Below are positions 7,842 through 16,823 of a stretch of DNA of 64,000 nt, piece after piece. The notes below the pieces were generated by a model, which was not told the DNA's origin, did no database searches, and saw nothing but the letters and a program-made list of their open reading frames with translations. The stretch spans positions 176,200 through 240,199 of the forward strand of contig NZ_FMUX01000003.1 of NCBI RefSeq assembly GCF_900101345.1, given 5' to 3'. Position 1 is the first letter of the stretch; each line of letters starts with the position of its first letter. The stretch comes from Desulfoluna spongiiphila (GTDB lineage: Bacteria > Desulfobacterota > Desulfobacteria > Desulfobacterales > Desulfolunaceae). The position numbers were made by a program, and so were the translations under genes.

Positions 7842-8768
7842 TCACGGGTTGTCCGGAAACCGCATCAACCCGCTCCCCTCGATATCGTACCCGGCCAGCC
7901 CCTTCAAAAGCTCCTTGAGGGAACTCTCCCGGAGCAACCCCAGGACGCCCTGAACGCGGCGGTCAAAATAGAACTCACGCAGCACAAGCAGGTCGAAGCG
8001 CTCCCGGCGCAGGGGGAAAAAGCCAAGGCCCAGAAGGTCCGCCACGGTACGGATGCCAGGCCCCGCATCGGCTCGGCCGGACAAGACCGCCAGCCCCACA
8101 TCCATGTGACGGGACACCTCGTCGCCGTACCCGGCAAGGCTTCCGCCCTCGATGCCACACGCCTTGAGTTCCCGATCGAACAGGAGCCGCGTGCCCGTTC
8201 CCAGGGGGCGATTCACAACGCGAACCCCGGGCTCCGCCAGGTCGGCAATGCCAGAAAATCCGTGCCACCCGGGTCGATACACGATGCCCTGCTCCCGATG
8301 GCAGAAGTTGATCACCACCGGCTGCCGCTCCAGCTCCCGGCCAGCAAACTCAAAGTTGTACTCCTGGTCGTCGGCGGAGACGAGGTGGCTGGAGGCGATA
8401 TGGCACATGCCGCTCTTAAGGGCCTGAATGCCGCCCATGCTGCCCACGTTGCCGAAAACCGCCAGCTCGCCGCGGTGGCTCTTGTTGTACTGCGAAAGGA
8501 CCCGGTCCAAAAGCAGGTCGTTGCTCCCGGCCACCACAAGGGGTCCGCTGCCGCCGGTGTTGATATGGGCGGCGTCCGGGTAGTTGATGGTGCTGTTCTC
8601 CACCCACTGTTCCACCAGGTATCGGGGGAACAACCACTTTCCCGTGACCTTGGAGGCAGGCAGCCCTTTGTCTGAAATCAGCTGGTACACCATCTTCTCG
8701 TTGACACCGAGAAAATCGGCCACCTCTCTGGTGGTGAGAAGATCTTTTCCGCTGCCCCTGTTTTTCAT
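7842..8768 (-). CDS. HTH regulator with periplasmic-binding-protein-like sensor domain
   Basis: Residues about 8-60 form an excisionase-type helix-turn-helix (LLTTREVADFLGVNEKMVYQ, then KWLFP). The remainder, about 240 residues, is a binding-protein-like domain (PF12727 type) with GSNDLLLDRVLSQY, MCHIASSHL and RPLGTGTRLLFDREL. This architecture is common for regulators placed beside oxyanion transport genes. As first gene of the tup operon, 40 bases upstream of tupA, it probably senses tungstate or molybdate directly (inference). It is unlike ModE or TunR, which use Mop domains. I chose the ATG at 8768, preceded by AAGGGGG, over an ATG six codons upstream that would bury that site. Confidence 0.82.
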   Translation of the reverse strand: MKNRGSGKDLLTTREVADFLGVNEKMVYQLISDKGLPASKVTGKWLFPRYLVEQWVENSTINYPDAAHINTGGSGPLVVAGSNDLLLDRVLSQYNKSHRGELAVFGNVGSMGGIQALKSGMCHIASSHLVSADDQEYNFEFAGRELERQPVVINFCHREQGIVYRPGWHGFSGIADLAEPGVRVVNRPLGTGTRLLFDRELKACGIEGGSLAGYGDEVSRHMDVGLAVLSGRADAGPGIRTVADLLGLGFFPLRRERFDLLVLREFYFDRRVQGVLGLLRESSLKELLKGLAGYDIEGSGLMRFPDNP

Positions 8769-9031
8769 CCATCCCCCTTGAAACAATGCATTTCAGCGTT
8801 TCAGAGTTACCCATCCCATCCATTTCTTGTCAACCCATTTTGAAGAAACGAACCAAGAATAACCCAAACCGACCTACAATGACAACATAGCCCAAATCGC
8901 CACCCCGCTCCCGCCCGCCGTCAAACAGATCCAGCACCGCCCCTGCAGGCTCCGAATTTCATGTTTCAGGGCCCCCTGGCCCTTGCCAAACCAAAATGTA
9001 TCTTTATATTTTGGGTAACAGGCCAGCTTAT

Positions 9032-9224
9032 GCCTCCGGCGACCCTGCCGGGGGCTAAACTTTTGAAAAGTTGAGCAAACAGATTTTAAGGCTTTTTTTT
9101 AAATTTACGTCGACACAAATACGGATGTGGTTTGACCCGAGGAACGAGGGACAAAGCGCATTCGTAACCAGCTTTCAAGGTGGCACACCTTGCCGCCGGA
9201 GGCTTTTTTTAGCTGAATAGTTAC
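9032..9224. repeat. modular intergenic repeat, inverted A-C copy
   Basis: It starts GCCTCCGGCGACCCTGCCGG (right-hand module inverted), continues through CCCGAGGAACGAGGG and GCAC-ACCTTGCCGCCGGAGGC (ending 9203), and closes with AGCTGAATAGTTAC (9211-9224). It therefore has the opposite orientation to the copy at 1567. The 263 bases between it and the tup regulator hold no gene I can support. Confidence 0.8.
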
Positions 9225-9385
9225 TATTTTGGTAAGCATACGATTCGAGGCTCCGCTTCAGCGCCCAAGGGCCATATTTAAAAAAAACGCCTTTCGCCCC
9301 CACAGCCCACACCGCGGCTGGCGTTGCGGGTGAAGCGACGCTGTTTCCGAGCCCCTTACCCCTCATTCGCATCAAGGAGTGTTTC

Positions 9386-10300
9386 ATGGGCAACCAGATC
9401 AAAACCACCATGCTCTTAACGGTCTTAACCCTTCTTATTGTCACGGCAGGACGTGTCATCGGCGGCCAGGCAGGCATGATCATCGCCCTGGTCCTGGCAG
9501 GGGGCATGAACTTCTTCTCCTACTTCTACTCGGACAAAATGGTTCTCAAGATGTACAAGGCCAGGGAGGTGAGCCGAACCGAAGCGCCCCAGCTCTACGC
9601 CATGGTAGAAGAGCTCGCGGGCCGTGCCGGGCTTCCCATGCCCAAGGTATGCATCATCCCCCAGCAGGCCCCCAACGCCTTTGCCACCGGACGCAACCCG
9701 GAGCACGGGGTGGTGGCCGTCACCCAGGGGCTTCTGGACCTCATGGGGCCCGAAGAGGTCAAAGGCGTCCTGGCCCATGAGCTGGGCCACATCAAGAACC
9801 GCGACATCCTCGTGGGCACCGTGGCCGCCACCCTGGCCGGTGCCATCATGACCCTTGCGTCCATGGCCCGCTGGGCCGCCATCTTCGGCGGCGGGCGCAG
9901 TGATGAAGAGGGCGGCTCCGGCATCTTCGGCCTCATCGCCATGAGCATCATCGCCCCCATGGCCGCCATGCTCGTCCAGATGGCCATCTCCAGGTCTCGG
10001 GAGTACCTCGCCGACGCCACGGCCGCCCAGCTCACCGGCAACCCCGAGGGCCTTGCCGGTGCCCTGGAAAAACTGGGGGCCGCCTCCAGCCGCATCCCCA
10101 TGGACGCGGAACCGGCAACGGCCCACATGTTCATCACCAACCCCCTGTCGGGCCGCACTCTAGCCAGCCTCTTCTCCACCCATCCCCCCATCGAAGAGCG
10201 GGTGGCCAAGCTCCGGGGTACGCGTCCCCGCACCACGGGCGGTACCCCCAAAGGACCTTCCGGCCCCTCCAACCCCTGGGACAGCATCCGGGGGAAGTAA
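9386..10300 (+). CDS. htpX: zinc metalloprotease HtpX (M48 family)
   Basis: This 304-residue inner-membrane zinc protease takes part in quality control of damaged membrane proteins. Two N-terminal membrane segments (residues about 5-45) precede the catalytic site HELGH (in [13 protein letters not shown], near residue 130); the third zinc ligand is the glutamate in [10 protein letters not shown] near residue 207. Two further hydrophobic segments lie between. The C-terminus ends in a proline- and glycine-rich tail, slightly longer than E. coli HtpX. The start is firm: AAGGAG lies eight bases upstream. Confidence 0.94.
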   Translation: MGNQIKTTMLLTVLTLLIVTAGRVIGGQAGMIIALVLAGGMNFFSYFYSDKMVLKMYKAREVSRTEAPQLYAMVEELAGRAGLPMPKVCIIPQQAPNAFATGRNPEHGVVAVTQGLLDLMGPEEVKGVLAHELGHIKNRDILVGTVAATLAGAIMTLASMARWAAIFGGGRSDEEGGSGIFGLIAMSIIAPMAAMLVQMAISRSREYLADATAAQLTGNPEGLAGALEKLGAASSRIPMDAEPATAHMFITNPLSGRTLASLFSTHPPIEERVAKLRGTRPRTTGGTPKGPSGPSNPWDSIRGK

Positions 10301-10312
10301 CCAAGCGAAAAA

Positions 10313-10394
10313 CCTCCGGCGGCGAGGTGAGCCACCTCGAAAGCAGGTTGCCATAGCATTTTGCCCTTCGTTCCTCAGGGCAAAATGCTATGGC
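10313..10394. repeat. half copy of the modular repeat with a perfect hairpin
   Basis: CCTCCGGCGG and the small hairpin CGAGGTGAGCCACCTCG are followed by a perfect 17-bp stem (10350-10366 pairing with 10378-10394) around the loop TTCGTTCCTCA. The right-hand module is missing. It lies 12 bases after htpX and could double as its terminator. Confidence 0.85.
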
Positions 10395-10968
10395 GTTCGC
10401 CGCGGGCTGCCTGGTGGTTGGCACATGCGGTGCCACGAGCCTCGAAAAAATTCGGATACGCTGGGGTTATCCGACCGGTATCGGTTTTAACGCCCCTGTC
10501 TCCTGTCCCCTATTCCCTATTCCCTATTCCGGCCTTGATCATCGTTTGGGCCGCGACCTGCAAAGAACCGATTCGCAGGGTGCACTCCGTGCACCAAGAT
10601 CAAAGCCCGTCATGCCCCGAGCGGCTCGGTAAAATGGAAATCTTGGGTGCCCCGGACACGGTGCACAGAGTGCACCCTACGGGCCGTCGGCCTTTTGGGA
10701 CGGTGTCACCAATAGCACCCTGGTGGCCGAAACGATGACGAAGGCCACTATTCCCTGTTTTCGCCCCCTCCCAAGATTTTATAAAATCCTTTCAAATTCC
10801 TGTTTTAACCCTCCCTGATTTGGTGTATAGAAAGCTGCCCGTCCATGGAACATGTTCCGTTTTCCAAGGACGGGACCTTTTGCCCGGCATGCCGACACCA
10901 AAACCCCTTCAGGGGCCGTGATGACGGCGTGTGCATGCGAATTATTTTGAATCAAGGAAGCAAGCCCC
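10395..10968. other. intergenic stretch with simple and inverted repeats
   Basis: There is no convincing gene. It holds three tandem copies of CCCTATT (10508-10528), the GTGCAC inverted repeat at 10578-10677, and a palindromic patch (GGCCGAAACGATGAC, 10725-10739) related to 4751-4765. Confidence 0.5.
10578..10677. repeat. long imperfect GTGCAC inverted repeat
   Basis: GGGTGCACTCCGTGCAC (10578-10594) pairs with GTGCACAGAGTGCACCC (10661-10677) with one mismatch in 17. Each arm is itself nearly palindromic. The inner flanks CAAGAT and ATCTTG also pair. Confidence 0.7.
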
Positions 10969-11568
10969 GTGGACCTCTCTTTATTCATCAACGACGCCCT
11001 GAAGATCTTTTTCATCTTCACCCCCTTTTTCGTCCTCTCCGCCTTTATTTCCATGACCCAGGAGATGGAAGAGAGAGAAAAAAAATGCCTGGCCGTGCGC
11101 GTCACCTTCGGCATCATCGTCATCTCTTTCTGCGTCTTTCTCTTCGGAAAATACCTCTTCGCACTTTTCGGCATTACCTTGGATGCCTTCCGCATCGGGG
11201 CGGGCAGCATCCTGTTTCTCTCGGGGGTCTCCATGGTGGGGGGAAGCTCCAACATCAAGAGCGCAGGGGAAGGCAACGACATCGCCATCGTGCCTTTGGC
11301 ACTGCCCATCACCGTGGGCCCCGGGGGCATCGGGGTCCTGCTCCTCTTCGGCGCCGAAGCCACCACCCTCCCGGCCAAGCTGGAGATCGGGGCGGCCATC
11401 CTCACGGCCTCAAGCTTCGTGGGTGCCATGCTCTTCTTCGCCCCCCTGGTGGTGAAAGCCGTGGGCAAGCAGGGTGTCGTCATCCTCTCCAAGGTCACGG
11501 GCCTCATGATCTCAGCCATCTCCGCCCAGATCATCTTCACCGGCATCCGAAACTTTCTGCTGCTTTAA
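10969..11568 (+). CDS. MarC family integral membrane protein
   Basis: This 199-residue protein has six hydrophobic segments and the pattern of the MarC/UPF0056 family: FFVLSAFISMTQEM near residue 20 and the PLALPITVGPGGIGVLLLFG loop near residue 109, which carries the conserved proline-glycine turn. Its function is unsettled; it was once linked to multiple antibiotic resistance and later that link was disproved. The start is a GTG at 10969 with AAGGAAG eight bases upstream. It stands alone between intergenic repeats. Confidence 0.88.
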   Translation: MDLSLFINDALKIFFIFTPFFVLSAFISMTQEMEEREKKCLAVRVTFGIIVISFCVFLFGKYLFALFGITLDAFRIGAGSILFLSGVSMVGGSSNIKSAGEGNDIAIVPLALPITVGPGGIGVLLLFGAEATTLPAKLEIGAAILTASSFVGAMLFFAPLVVKAVGKQGVVILSKVTGLMISAISAQIIFTGIRNFLLL

Positions 11569-11574
11569 TAAAAG

Positions 11575-11690
11575 GCCTCCGGCGGGCAGGGGATAAAGCC
11601 CCTGCACCCCAGCTTCGCGAATGCTCCCACCCCTCGTTCCTCGGGCTGATCACATTCGCTGACGGGCTTTGTTCGGAATAACTCCGGCGG
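11575..11690. repeat. modular repeat, truncated copy with alternative left module
   Basis: The GCCTCCGGCGG end is followed by the hairpin CAGGGGATAAAGCCCCTG and CACCCCAG, an alternative to the AAGGTG hairpin of other copies. Then come GCGAATG, CCCCTCGTTCCTCGGG and CACATTCGC, which can pair, and a second CTCCGGCGG. Confidence 0.8.
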
Positions 11691-11844
11691 CGAAGACGTT
11701 CTTCCTTTTCCTTTCAACCGCACCTCCTTCTATCCCCTATGACCTATGACCTGCCTCCTTCCCCTTGCAAGCATCCGACAAAATGGGCAGGATAGAAGTC
11801 ATGACGGCCTCAACAGAAAAACCAGACAACCCAACGGACCGCCG

Positions 11845-12792
11845 ATGATCCCTTTACGAGACACCCTCACCTCCCGGACCCTGCCGGTGGTGAATACCAC
11901 CCTTATCGCCATCAACCTCCTGGTCTTCCTGCAGACCCTGTCGCAGCCGGCCCATTTCTACCAGCTCTACGGACTGGTGCCGGCACGGTACACCTCCCTT
12001 GCCGCCTGGAACTATTTCGGTGCGGTCAGCCAGCTCACGGCCCTGGTCTCTTTCATGTTTCTCCACGGGGGCTGGATGCACCTTATCGGCAACATGCTCA
12101 GTCTCTACATCTTCGGGGACAACGTAGAAGACCGCCTGGGCCATGTGCGCTACCTGCTCTTCTACCTCGGAGGGGGAATGGTCTCCGGACTCTCCCACCT
12201 GCTGCTCAATCCCGGCTCCACGGTCCCCACCATCGGGGCCAGCGGCGCCGTGGCCGCCGTCATGGGTGCCTATTTTCTCCTCTATCCCCGGGCGAAGGTC
12301 CTGACTCTGGTGCCCCTGTTTTTCATCCCCCTCTTTTTTGAAATCCCGGCCTTTGTCTTTCTCGGCCTCTGGTTTCTCATGCAGTTTCTCAACGCCACCG
12401 GTGCCAGCATGAGCCCCATTGCCTGGTGGGCCCACATCGGGGGGTTCCTCTTCGGCATGGGCTTTATCTTGGCCACCGGCGCACGCAGGGCACCTGTCAC
12501 TCCTCCGCGCTTCCAGGCCCTGCGCTCCCGAACCCCGCGCCTCCAGATCATCCATGTCCGTGTGGACAAAGGGGGCTTTAACCTCTCCGGGCGCCTTGCC
12601 ATCACAGATAAAGAGGCACGCCGGGGGGCCGTCAAGCGGGTCAACGTCTTTCGCTTCGGAAAAGGCCGCCTTATCAAGGTCACCGTCCCCCCGGGGATCC
12701 AGCCAGGCAAAAGGCTTCGGCTCAAAGGCCTGGGGCTCCCCCACCCCAGCGGCCCCCGGGGCGATCTTTACCTCACCATCGCCGTTGGCTGA
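11845..12792 (+). CDS. rhomboid intramembrane serine protease with DnaJ C-terminal-like tail
   Basis: Residues 1-210 are a rhomboid protease with six membrane segments: LHGGWMHLIGNMLSLYIFG, the catalytic serine in GASGAVAAVMG, and the catalytic histidine in WWAHIGGFLFGMG. It cleaves membrane proteins within the bilayer. The tail (about residues 240-315) is unusual. LAITDKEARRG, then KVTVPPGIQPGKRLRLKGLG and GPRGDLYLTIAV, follow the peptide-binding beta domain of DnaJ/CbpA almost motif for motif. I saw no J domain and no zinc-finger module. I chose the ATG at 11845; a longer in-frame extension upstream looks non-coding. Confidence 0.85.
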   Translation: MIPLRDTLTSRTLPVVNTTLIAINLLVFLQTLSQPAHFYQLYGLVPARYTSLAAWNYFGAVSQLTALVSFMFLHGGWMHLIGNMLSLYIFGDNVEDRLGHVRYLLFYLGGGMVSGLSHLLLNPGSTVPTIGASGAVAAVMGAYFLLYPRAKVLTLVPLFFIPLFFEIPAFVFLGLWFLMQFLNATGASMSPIAWWAHIGGFLFGMGFILATGARRAPVTPPRFQALRSRTPRLQIIHVRVDKGGFNLSGRLAITDKEARRGAVKRVNVFRFGKGRLIKVTVPPGIQPGKRLRLKGLGLPHPSGPRGDLYLTIAVG

Positions 12793-12857
12793 CCGCCTCC
12801 CTTCCCCCCTAGTCATGTCATGACACCTGCATGCCCAGGCCCCCGCACCCCTTTGTG

Positions 12858-12886
12858 TTGACATTCCGGAGCAATGTTCTTAGTAT
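12858..12886 (+). promoter_or_regulatory. predicted sigma-70 promoter for the CoA-transferase gene
   Basis: TTGACA (12858-12863), 17 bases, TAGTAT (12881-12886). It would give a leader of about 185 bases before the ATG at 13080, long for a simple leader. I recognise no riboswitch in it. Confidence 0.5.
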
Positions 12887-13079
12887 CATTTCTTCCACGT
12901 TGTTTCCTAATGCAGCAATGCTTCTCGCAAAGCAACTTTGTTCATGCGCATCACCATCGTATGACGACAGATCTTTTTCAGGATGTATTGCCCGGCTGCC
13001 ACCATCATTTATTTAGCGGTGTACCCACCCGAAAAAGCCCTGTCGTCAGGACATTGTAACAACAAGGGGGGATAGGGTT

Positions 13080-15260
13080 ATGACAATCAACACAACGTAC
13101 CATGATGACACCTCCGCCTGTGTGGAGGAGGTGATCCGCACCGTCGGCAACGAGATTATCTTCGGTATGCCGCTGGCCCTGGGAAAGCCTGCGCTCTTTG
13201 CCAACGAACTCTACCGGCACGCCAAGAGAAACCCGGACATCAAGCTCACCATCCTCACCGCCCTGGCCCTGGAAAAACCCGAAGGGGCCAGCGACCTCGA
13301 AAAACGACTTTTAGGCCCCCTGGTGGACCGCATCTTCGGCGGGTGCCCGGAGTTTGACTACATGAAGGACTTCCGGGCCGGAACCATGCCCGGCAACATC
13401 CAGCTCTACGAATTCTTCAACAAGGCAGGGGGGTACATGGGCAGCCCCGAAGCCCAGCAGAACCACCTCAACTCCAACTACACCCATGTCATCCGGGACG
13501 GCATCGAATTCGGCATCAACGTCTACGGCCAGATGCTCGCCGTTCGAAACGGCAACGGCTCAGGCCCCCTTTACTCCATGGGCTGCAACACCGACATCAG
13601 CCTGGAGTGCATCGCGGCCCTGAAAAAACAGCGGGCCGAAGGAAAAAAGGTTGCCGTCATCGGAGAAGTGAACGAAAACCTCCCCTTTATGTACGGAGAC
13701 GCTGTGGTCCCGGCCTCGGACTACGACTTCATCCTGCAAAGCGACAAGACCTGTTACGAGCTCTTCGGTCCCCCAAAGGAATCGGTCTCCGATGTGGATC
13801 ACCTCATCGGTCTCCACGTAAGCACCCTGGTCAAGGACGGTGGCACCATCCAGGTGGGCATCGGCTCTTTGGGAGACGCCATCGTCTCCGGCCTTCAGCT
13901 CCGCCACACCGACAACGCCGGATACAACGCCATCATCGAAAAAGCCGGAATCAAGGCCACCTATGGAGAGCTCATCCACAAGGTGGGGGGCACCGATCCC
14001 TTTGCCGAGGGGCTCTACGGCTCCTCGGAGATGTTTGTGGATGCCTTTATGGAGCTTTACAAAAGCGGGATACTCAAGCGGAAAGTCTTTGAAAACGTGC
14101 CCCTCATGGAGCTGATCAACGAAAAACGCCTCAACTGCGAGGCCCTTCCTGAGAATCTATTCGATCTTCTCATCGAAAAGGAGGCGGTACAGGAAAAACT
14201 CAGGGAAAAGGATGTCCGATTCCTCACCGCCTTCGGCCTTGTCAAAGAGGGCGTGACGTGGAAAGACGGCAAGCTCTGCCACGGGGACACCGCCTACGAA
14301 CCAGACCTGTCCGTGCCGGAAAACCGTCAGGCCATCAAAGCGATCCGCGGCGAAAAGCTCAATGGAGGCAGCGTGATTCTGGGGGCCTTTTTCATCGGGC
14401 CCCGCAGCTTCTATAAGGCCCTGAACACCATGGGCGAAGAGGAGAGAAAACTCTTCGGCATGTCCGGGGTGGACAAAGTGAACCAGCTCTACGGAGGCGA
14501 AAAACTCCGCGCCCTTCAGAGGAAAGACGGACGGTTCATCAACACCGCCATGATGATCAGCATCTTCGGCTCGGTTGTCTCAGACGCCCTGGACGACGGA
14601 CGGGTGGTGAGCGGCATCGGGGGGCAGTACAATTTCGTCTCCATGGCCCACGCCCTTCCCGACGGCCGCCTCATCATGATGGTCCGGAGTACCCGCGGCA
14701 GCGCCGAGAACCCACAGTCCAACATCGTGTTCAACTACGGCCACTGCTCCGTGCCCAAGCACCTCAGGGACATCGTGGTCACCGAATACGGCATCGCCGA
14801 CGTCCGGGGCCTGCCCGACAAGGATGTGATCTTAGAGCTCATCAAGATCGCCGACTCCCGCTTCCAGGACGACCTCCTGGCCCGGGCCAAGAAGGCCGGC
14901 AAGGTGCCGGCCCACTACGCCATCCCCGAAGCCTATCGCCACAACACCCCGGACAAAGTGTCGGCCTTCCTGGATCCTTACAAAAAAGAGGGGCTCTTTG
15001 AGGTCTTCCCCTTCGGCACCGACTTCACCGACGAGGAAGTGGCCCTCGGCGGGGCCCTGAGGGCCTTCAAGGCAAAGGCCACCAAAAGCAAAATAGGTGT
15101 TGCCGTGTCCCTGGCCGGAGAGTTCTTCCGGTCCGTCCCCGATGACGCCGGGCCCTACCTGAGCCGCATGGGGCTGAACGCCCCGTCGGAGTTCAAAGAA
15201 AAGCTCCTCCAGAAGGTGGTCATCTCCGCCCTGAAATCCAGTGGACGGGTCTCAGCATAG
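13080..15260 (+). CDS. acetyl-CoA hydrolase/transferase family protein (long form)
   Basis: This 726-residue protein is of the Cat1/acetyl-CoA hydrolase (class I CoA-transferase) family. The C-terminal hallmark VVTEYGIADVRGL lies near residue 567, with GIGGQYNFVSMAHAL earlier at about residue 512. Such enzymes move CoA between acyl-CoA esters and free acids such as acetate, butyrate, propionate or succinate. At 726 residues it is clearly longer than the usual 430-520; the extra length includes the N-terminal half and an insertion between the two CoA-binding lobes. An AAGGGGGGAT site precedes the ATG. The acyl specificity cannot be read from sequence, and no acyl-CoA pathway gene is adjacent. 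Confidence 0.85.
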   Translation: MTINTTYHDDTSACVEEVIRTVGNEIIFGMPLALGKPALFANELYRHAKRNPDIKLTILTALALEKPEGASDLEKRLLGPLVDRIFGGCPEFDYMKDFRAGTMPGNIQLYEFFNKAGGYMGSPEAQQNHLNSNYTHVIRDGIEFGINVYGQMLAVRNGNGSGPLYSMGCNTDISLECIAALKKQRAEGKKVAVIGEVNENLPFMYGDAVVPASDYDFILQSDKTCYELFGPPKESVSDVDHLIGLHVSTLVKDGGTIQVGIGSLGDAIVSGLQLRHTDNAGYNAIIEKAGIKATYGELIHKVGGTDPFAEGLYGSSEMFVDAFMELYKSGILKRKVFENVPLMELINEKRLNCEALPENLFDLLIEKEAVQEKLREKDVRFLTAFGLVKEGVTWKDGKLCHGDTAYEPDLSVPENRQAIKAIRGEKLNGGSVILGAFFIGPRSFYKALNTMGEEERKLFGMSGVDKVNQLYGGEKLRALQRKDGRFINTAMMISIFGSVVSDALDDGRVVSGIGGQYNFVSMAHALPDGRLIMMVRSTRGSAENPQSNIVFNYGHCSVPKHLRDIVVTEYGIADVRGLPDKDVILELIKIADSRFQDDLLARAKKAGKVPAHYAIPEAYRHNTPDKVSAFLDPYKKEGLFEVFPFGTDFTDEEVALGGALRAFKAKATKSKIGVAVSLAGEFFRSVPDDAGPYLSRMGLNAPSEFKEKLLQKVVISALKSSGRVSA

Positions 15261-15273
15261 AGCCCCAGAAATC

Positions 15274-15303
15274 CATCGCCGGGGCAACCGCCCCCCGGCG
15301 ATG
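15274..15303 (+). terminator. GC-rich hairpin after the CoA-transferase gene
   Basis: CATCGCCGGGG and CCCCGGCGATG form an 11-bp stem beginning 14 bases after the stop. It lacks a clear T-run, so it may be only an RNA-stabilising hairpin. Confidence 0.4.
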
Positions 15304-15713
15304 CACGGTGTTATGCAGCGAACGCTCTTACAGCCCCATGCAGAAGTCCTTTGGGGGTGAGTCTATGTCTGAGGGCCCTGGCCGCAGACCACATCATTAT
15401 CCAGGCCAGGGCGCTGCCGTTCAAGCATCGGAACTCCGCGTATTTACCTGTTGCGATTCGCCACAATATGCCGCATACTCCAAGGATTAGAGCAGGATAC
15501 CCATGCCTGCTGCCCCCGGATGTCCCGATGCACATGATGACACGCACCGCTTCACCCCCGAACCCCAAAGACATCACGTTGCTCATCCCCCGCAGCATAC
15601 GGGAACCCAACCGACCGGATCACTCTTTGTGTCTCAGACCATCACTCCTTGACGAGCAGCCGCGCGGTACCCCATGCCTTCACCCGGAGCCGCTGCCCCG
15701 CACGAGGGAAGCC
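15304..15713. other. intergenic stretch, nothing recognised
   Basis: About 410 bases hold only weak reading frames without ribosome-binding sites. A long in-frame extension of the next gene runs through here but has no protein-like character, so I treat it as untranslated. Confidence 0.45.
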
Positions 15714-16175
15714 ATGAGCGTTCGGAAAAAACCCCGACGGACCCCTTATGTCAAACCGACACGCAAGCGTGAGAAAAAGCCCGTTGTCACCCCCGCACAG
15801 CTTTGCATCGTGGCCATCCTCACCACCGTCCTTTTTGCCGGGGGGGCCATTTTCCTCAAGGTCACCAGCACCTCCGCCTTCAACATCTCCACCCATCACG
15901 ACCTGCAACTCTTTGCGGACTTTCAGAAATTCCACTTCACCATGAACGGCATCTGCATCGGAGAGCAGGGGGAGTCCATACGAAACGACGGGCTGCCGTC
16001 CACCATCGACATGCCAAACTACACCCTCTCCAAAGGGGTTTCCATCACCATCGTTGCCGGTTCTCCCGAGGACCCGTACAATGAGAGCAACCCGTTCACC
16101 TTGCAGGCCAAGCACAAAGGCGCGGACACGGTGTATGAGTACAGTTTTGCAACCGATAAAATCATAGAAAGGTAG
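15714..16175 (+). CDS. single-pass membrane protein of unknown function
   Basis: This 153-residue protein is not recognised. A strongly basic N-terminus (RKKPRRTPYVKPTRKREKK, residues 4-22) leads into one membrane segment (LCIVAILTTVLFAGGAIFL, about residues 30-48), so the roughly 100-residue C-terminal part should face the periplasm. That part has one cysteine and several short beta-prone stretches. GAGGGA lies five bases before the ATG at 15714. It is followed by a HAMP-domain membrane protein only 7 bases downstream, so the two are almost certainly co-transcribed and may form a complex. Confidence 0.6.
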   Translation: MSVRKKPRRTPYVKPTRKREKKPVVTPAQLCIVAILTTVLFAGGAIFLKVTSTSAFNISTHHDLQLFADFQKFHFTMNGICIGEQGESIRNDGLPSTIDMPNYTLSKGVSITIVAGSPEDPYNESNPFTLQAKHKGADTVYEYSFATDKIIER

Positions 16176-16182
16176 GGCCGTC

Positions 16183-16743
16183 ATGCCACAGGATCATGAG
16201 CGCAAGCTGAAAAACTACGTCATCAATCGATCCCTGCAGCTCCGACTGATCTTTGTCAGCCTGGGGTACATGGCCATCATCCTTGCCGTTACCCTGGCCT
16301 TTACCCTGCTGCCCGTTCTCCACACCATGTTCGACGCCGCAGACCCCAATGCACAATACGAATCGGCCCAGACCTTTCTCCTGCTGGCCCAGCGCCTCGT
16401 ACCCGCCGTGCTGGTCCTCTTCCTCTTTTTTTTCGCCCACCTGGTCATCATGACCCACCGCATCTGCGGCCCCCTGGTCAATTTCACCCACACCTTCGAG
16501 TCCATGGCCGACGGCGATCTATCGCGGCGTATCCAGCTTCGGCAGAAGGACTACCTTCAAGACGAGGCCGACATGATCAACGAGGTACTGGACAACCTGA
16601 AAGACCACATGGCGGCCCTTCAGGCTGAGAACCATGCCCTTGCAGAGAGCCTGGAAAAGGCCACCCACAACCCCGAGGCCTTAGGCGAAGCCCGCCGGCG
16701 AAACGAACGGCTCAGCGAGATGATCAGCACGTTTCACCTGTAA
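16183..16743 (+). CDS. stand-alone HAMP-domain membrane protein
   Basis: This 186-residue protein has two membrane segments (about residues 22-48 and 72-92) that flank a short periplasmic loop. They are followed by a HAMP linker (ICGPLVNFTHTFESMADGDL, residues 96-115) and a coiled-coil tail (residues about 125-185). It looks like the membrane half of a chemoreceptor or sensor kinase without any output domain, so it probably signals by contact with a partner. The tightly linked upstream gene encodes a candidate partner. It is intact rather than truncated: the reading frame ends cleanly after the coiled coil. Confidence 0.75.
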   Translation: MPQDHERKLKNYVINRSLQLRLIFVSLGYMAIILAVTLAFTLLPVLHTMFDAADPNAQYESAQTFLLLAQRLVPAVLVLFLFFFAHLVIMTHRICGPLVNFTHTFESMADGDLSRRIQLRQKDYLQDEADMINEVLDNLKDHMAALQAENHALAESLEKATHNPEALGEARRRNERLSEMISTFHL

Positions 16744-16823
16744 GGAGCCCCCGTCCAAAGCCCCCCCCCCTGCACATACCGTCTCCCAAGGTCCATCAGG
16801 GCAAACGCATTGAGCCATGAGTT

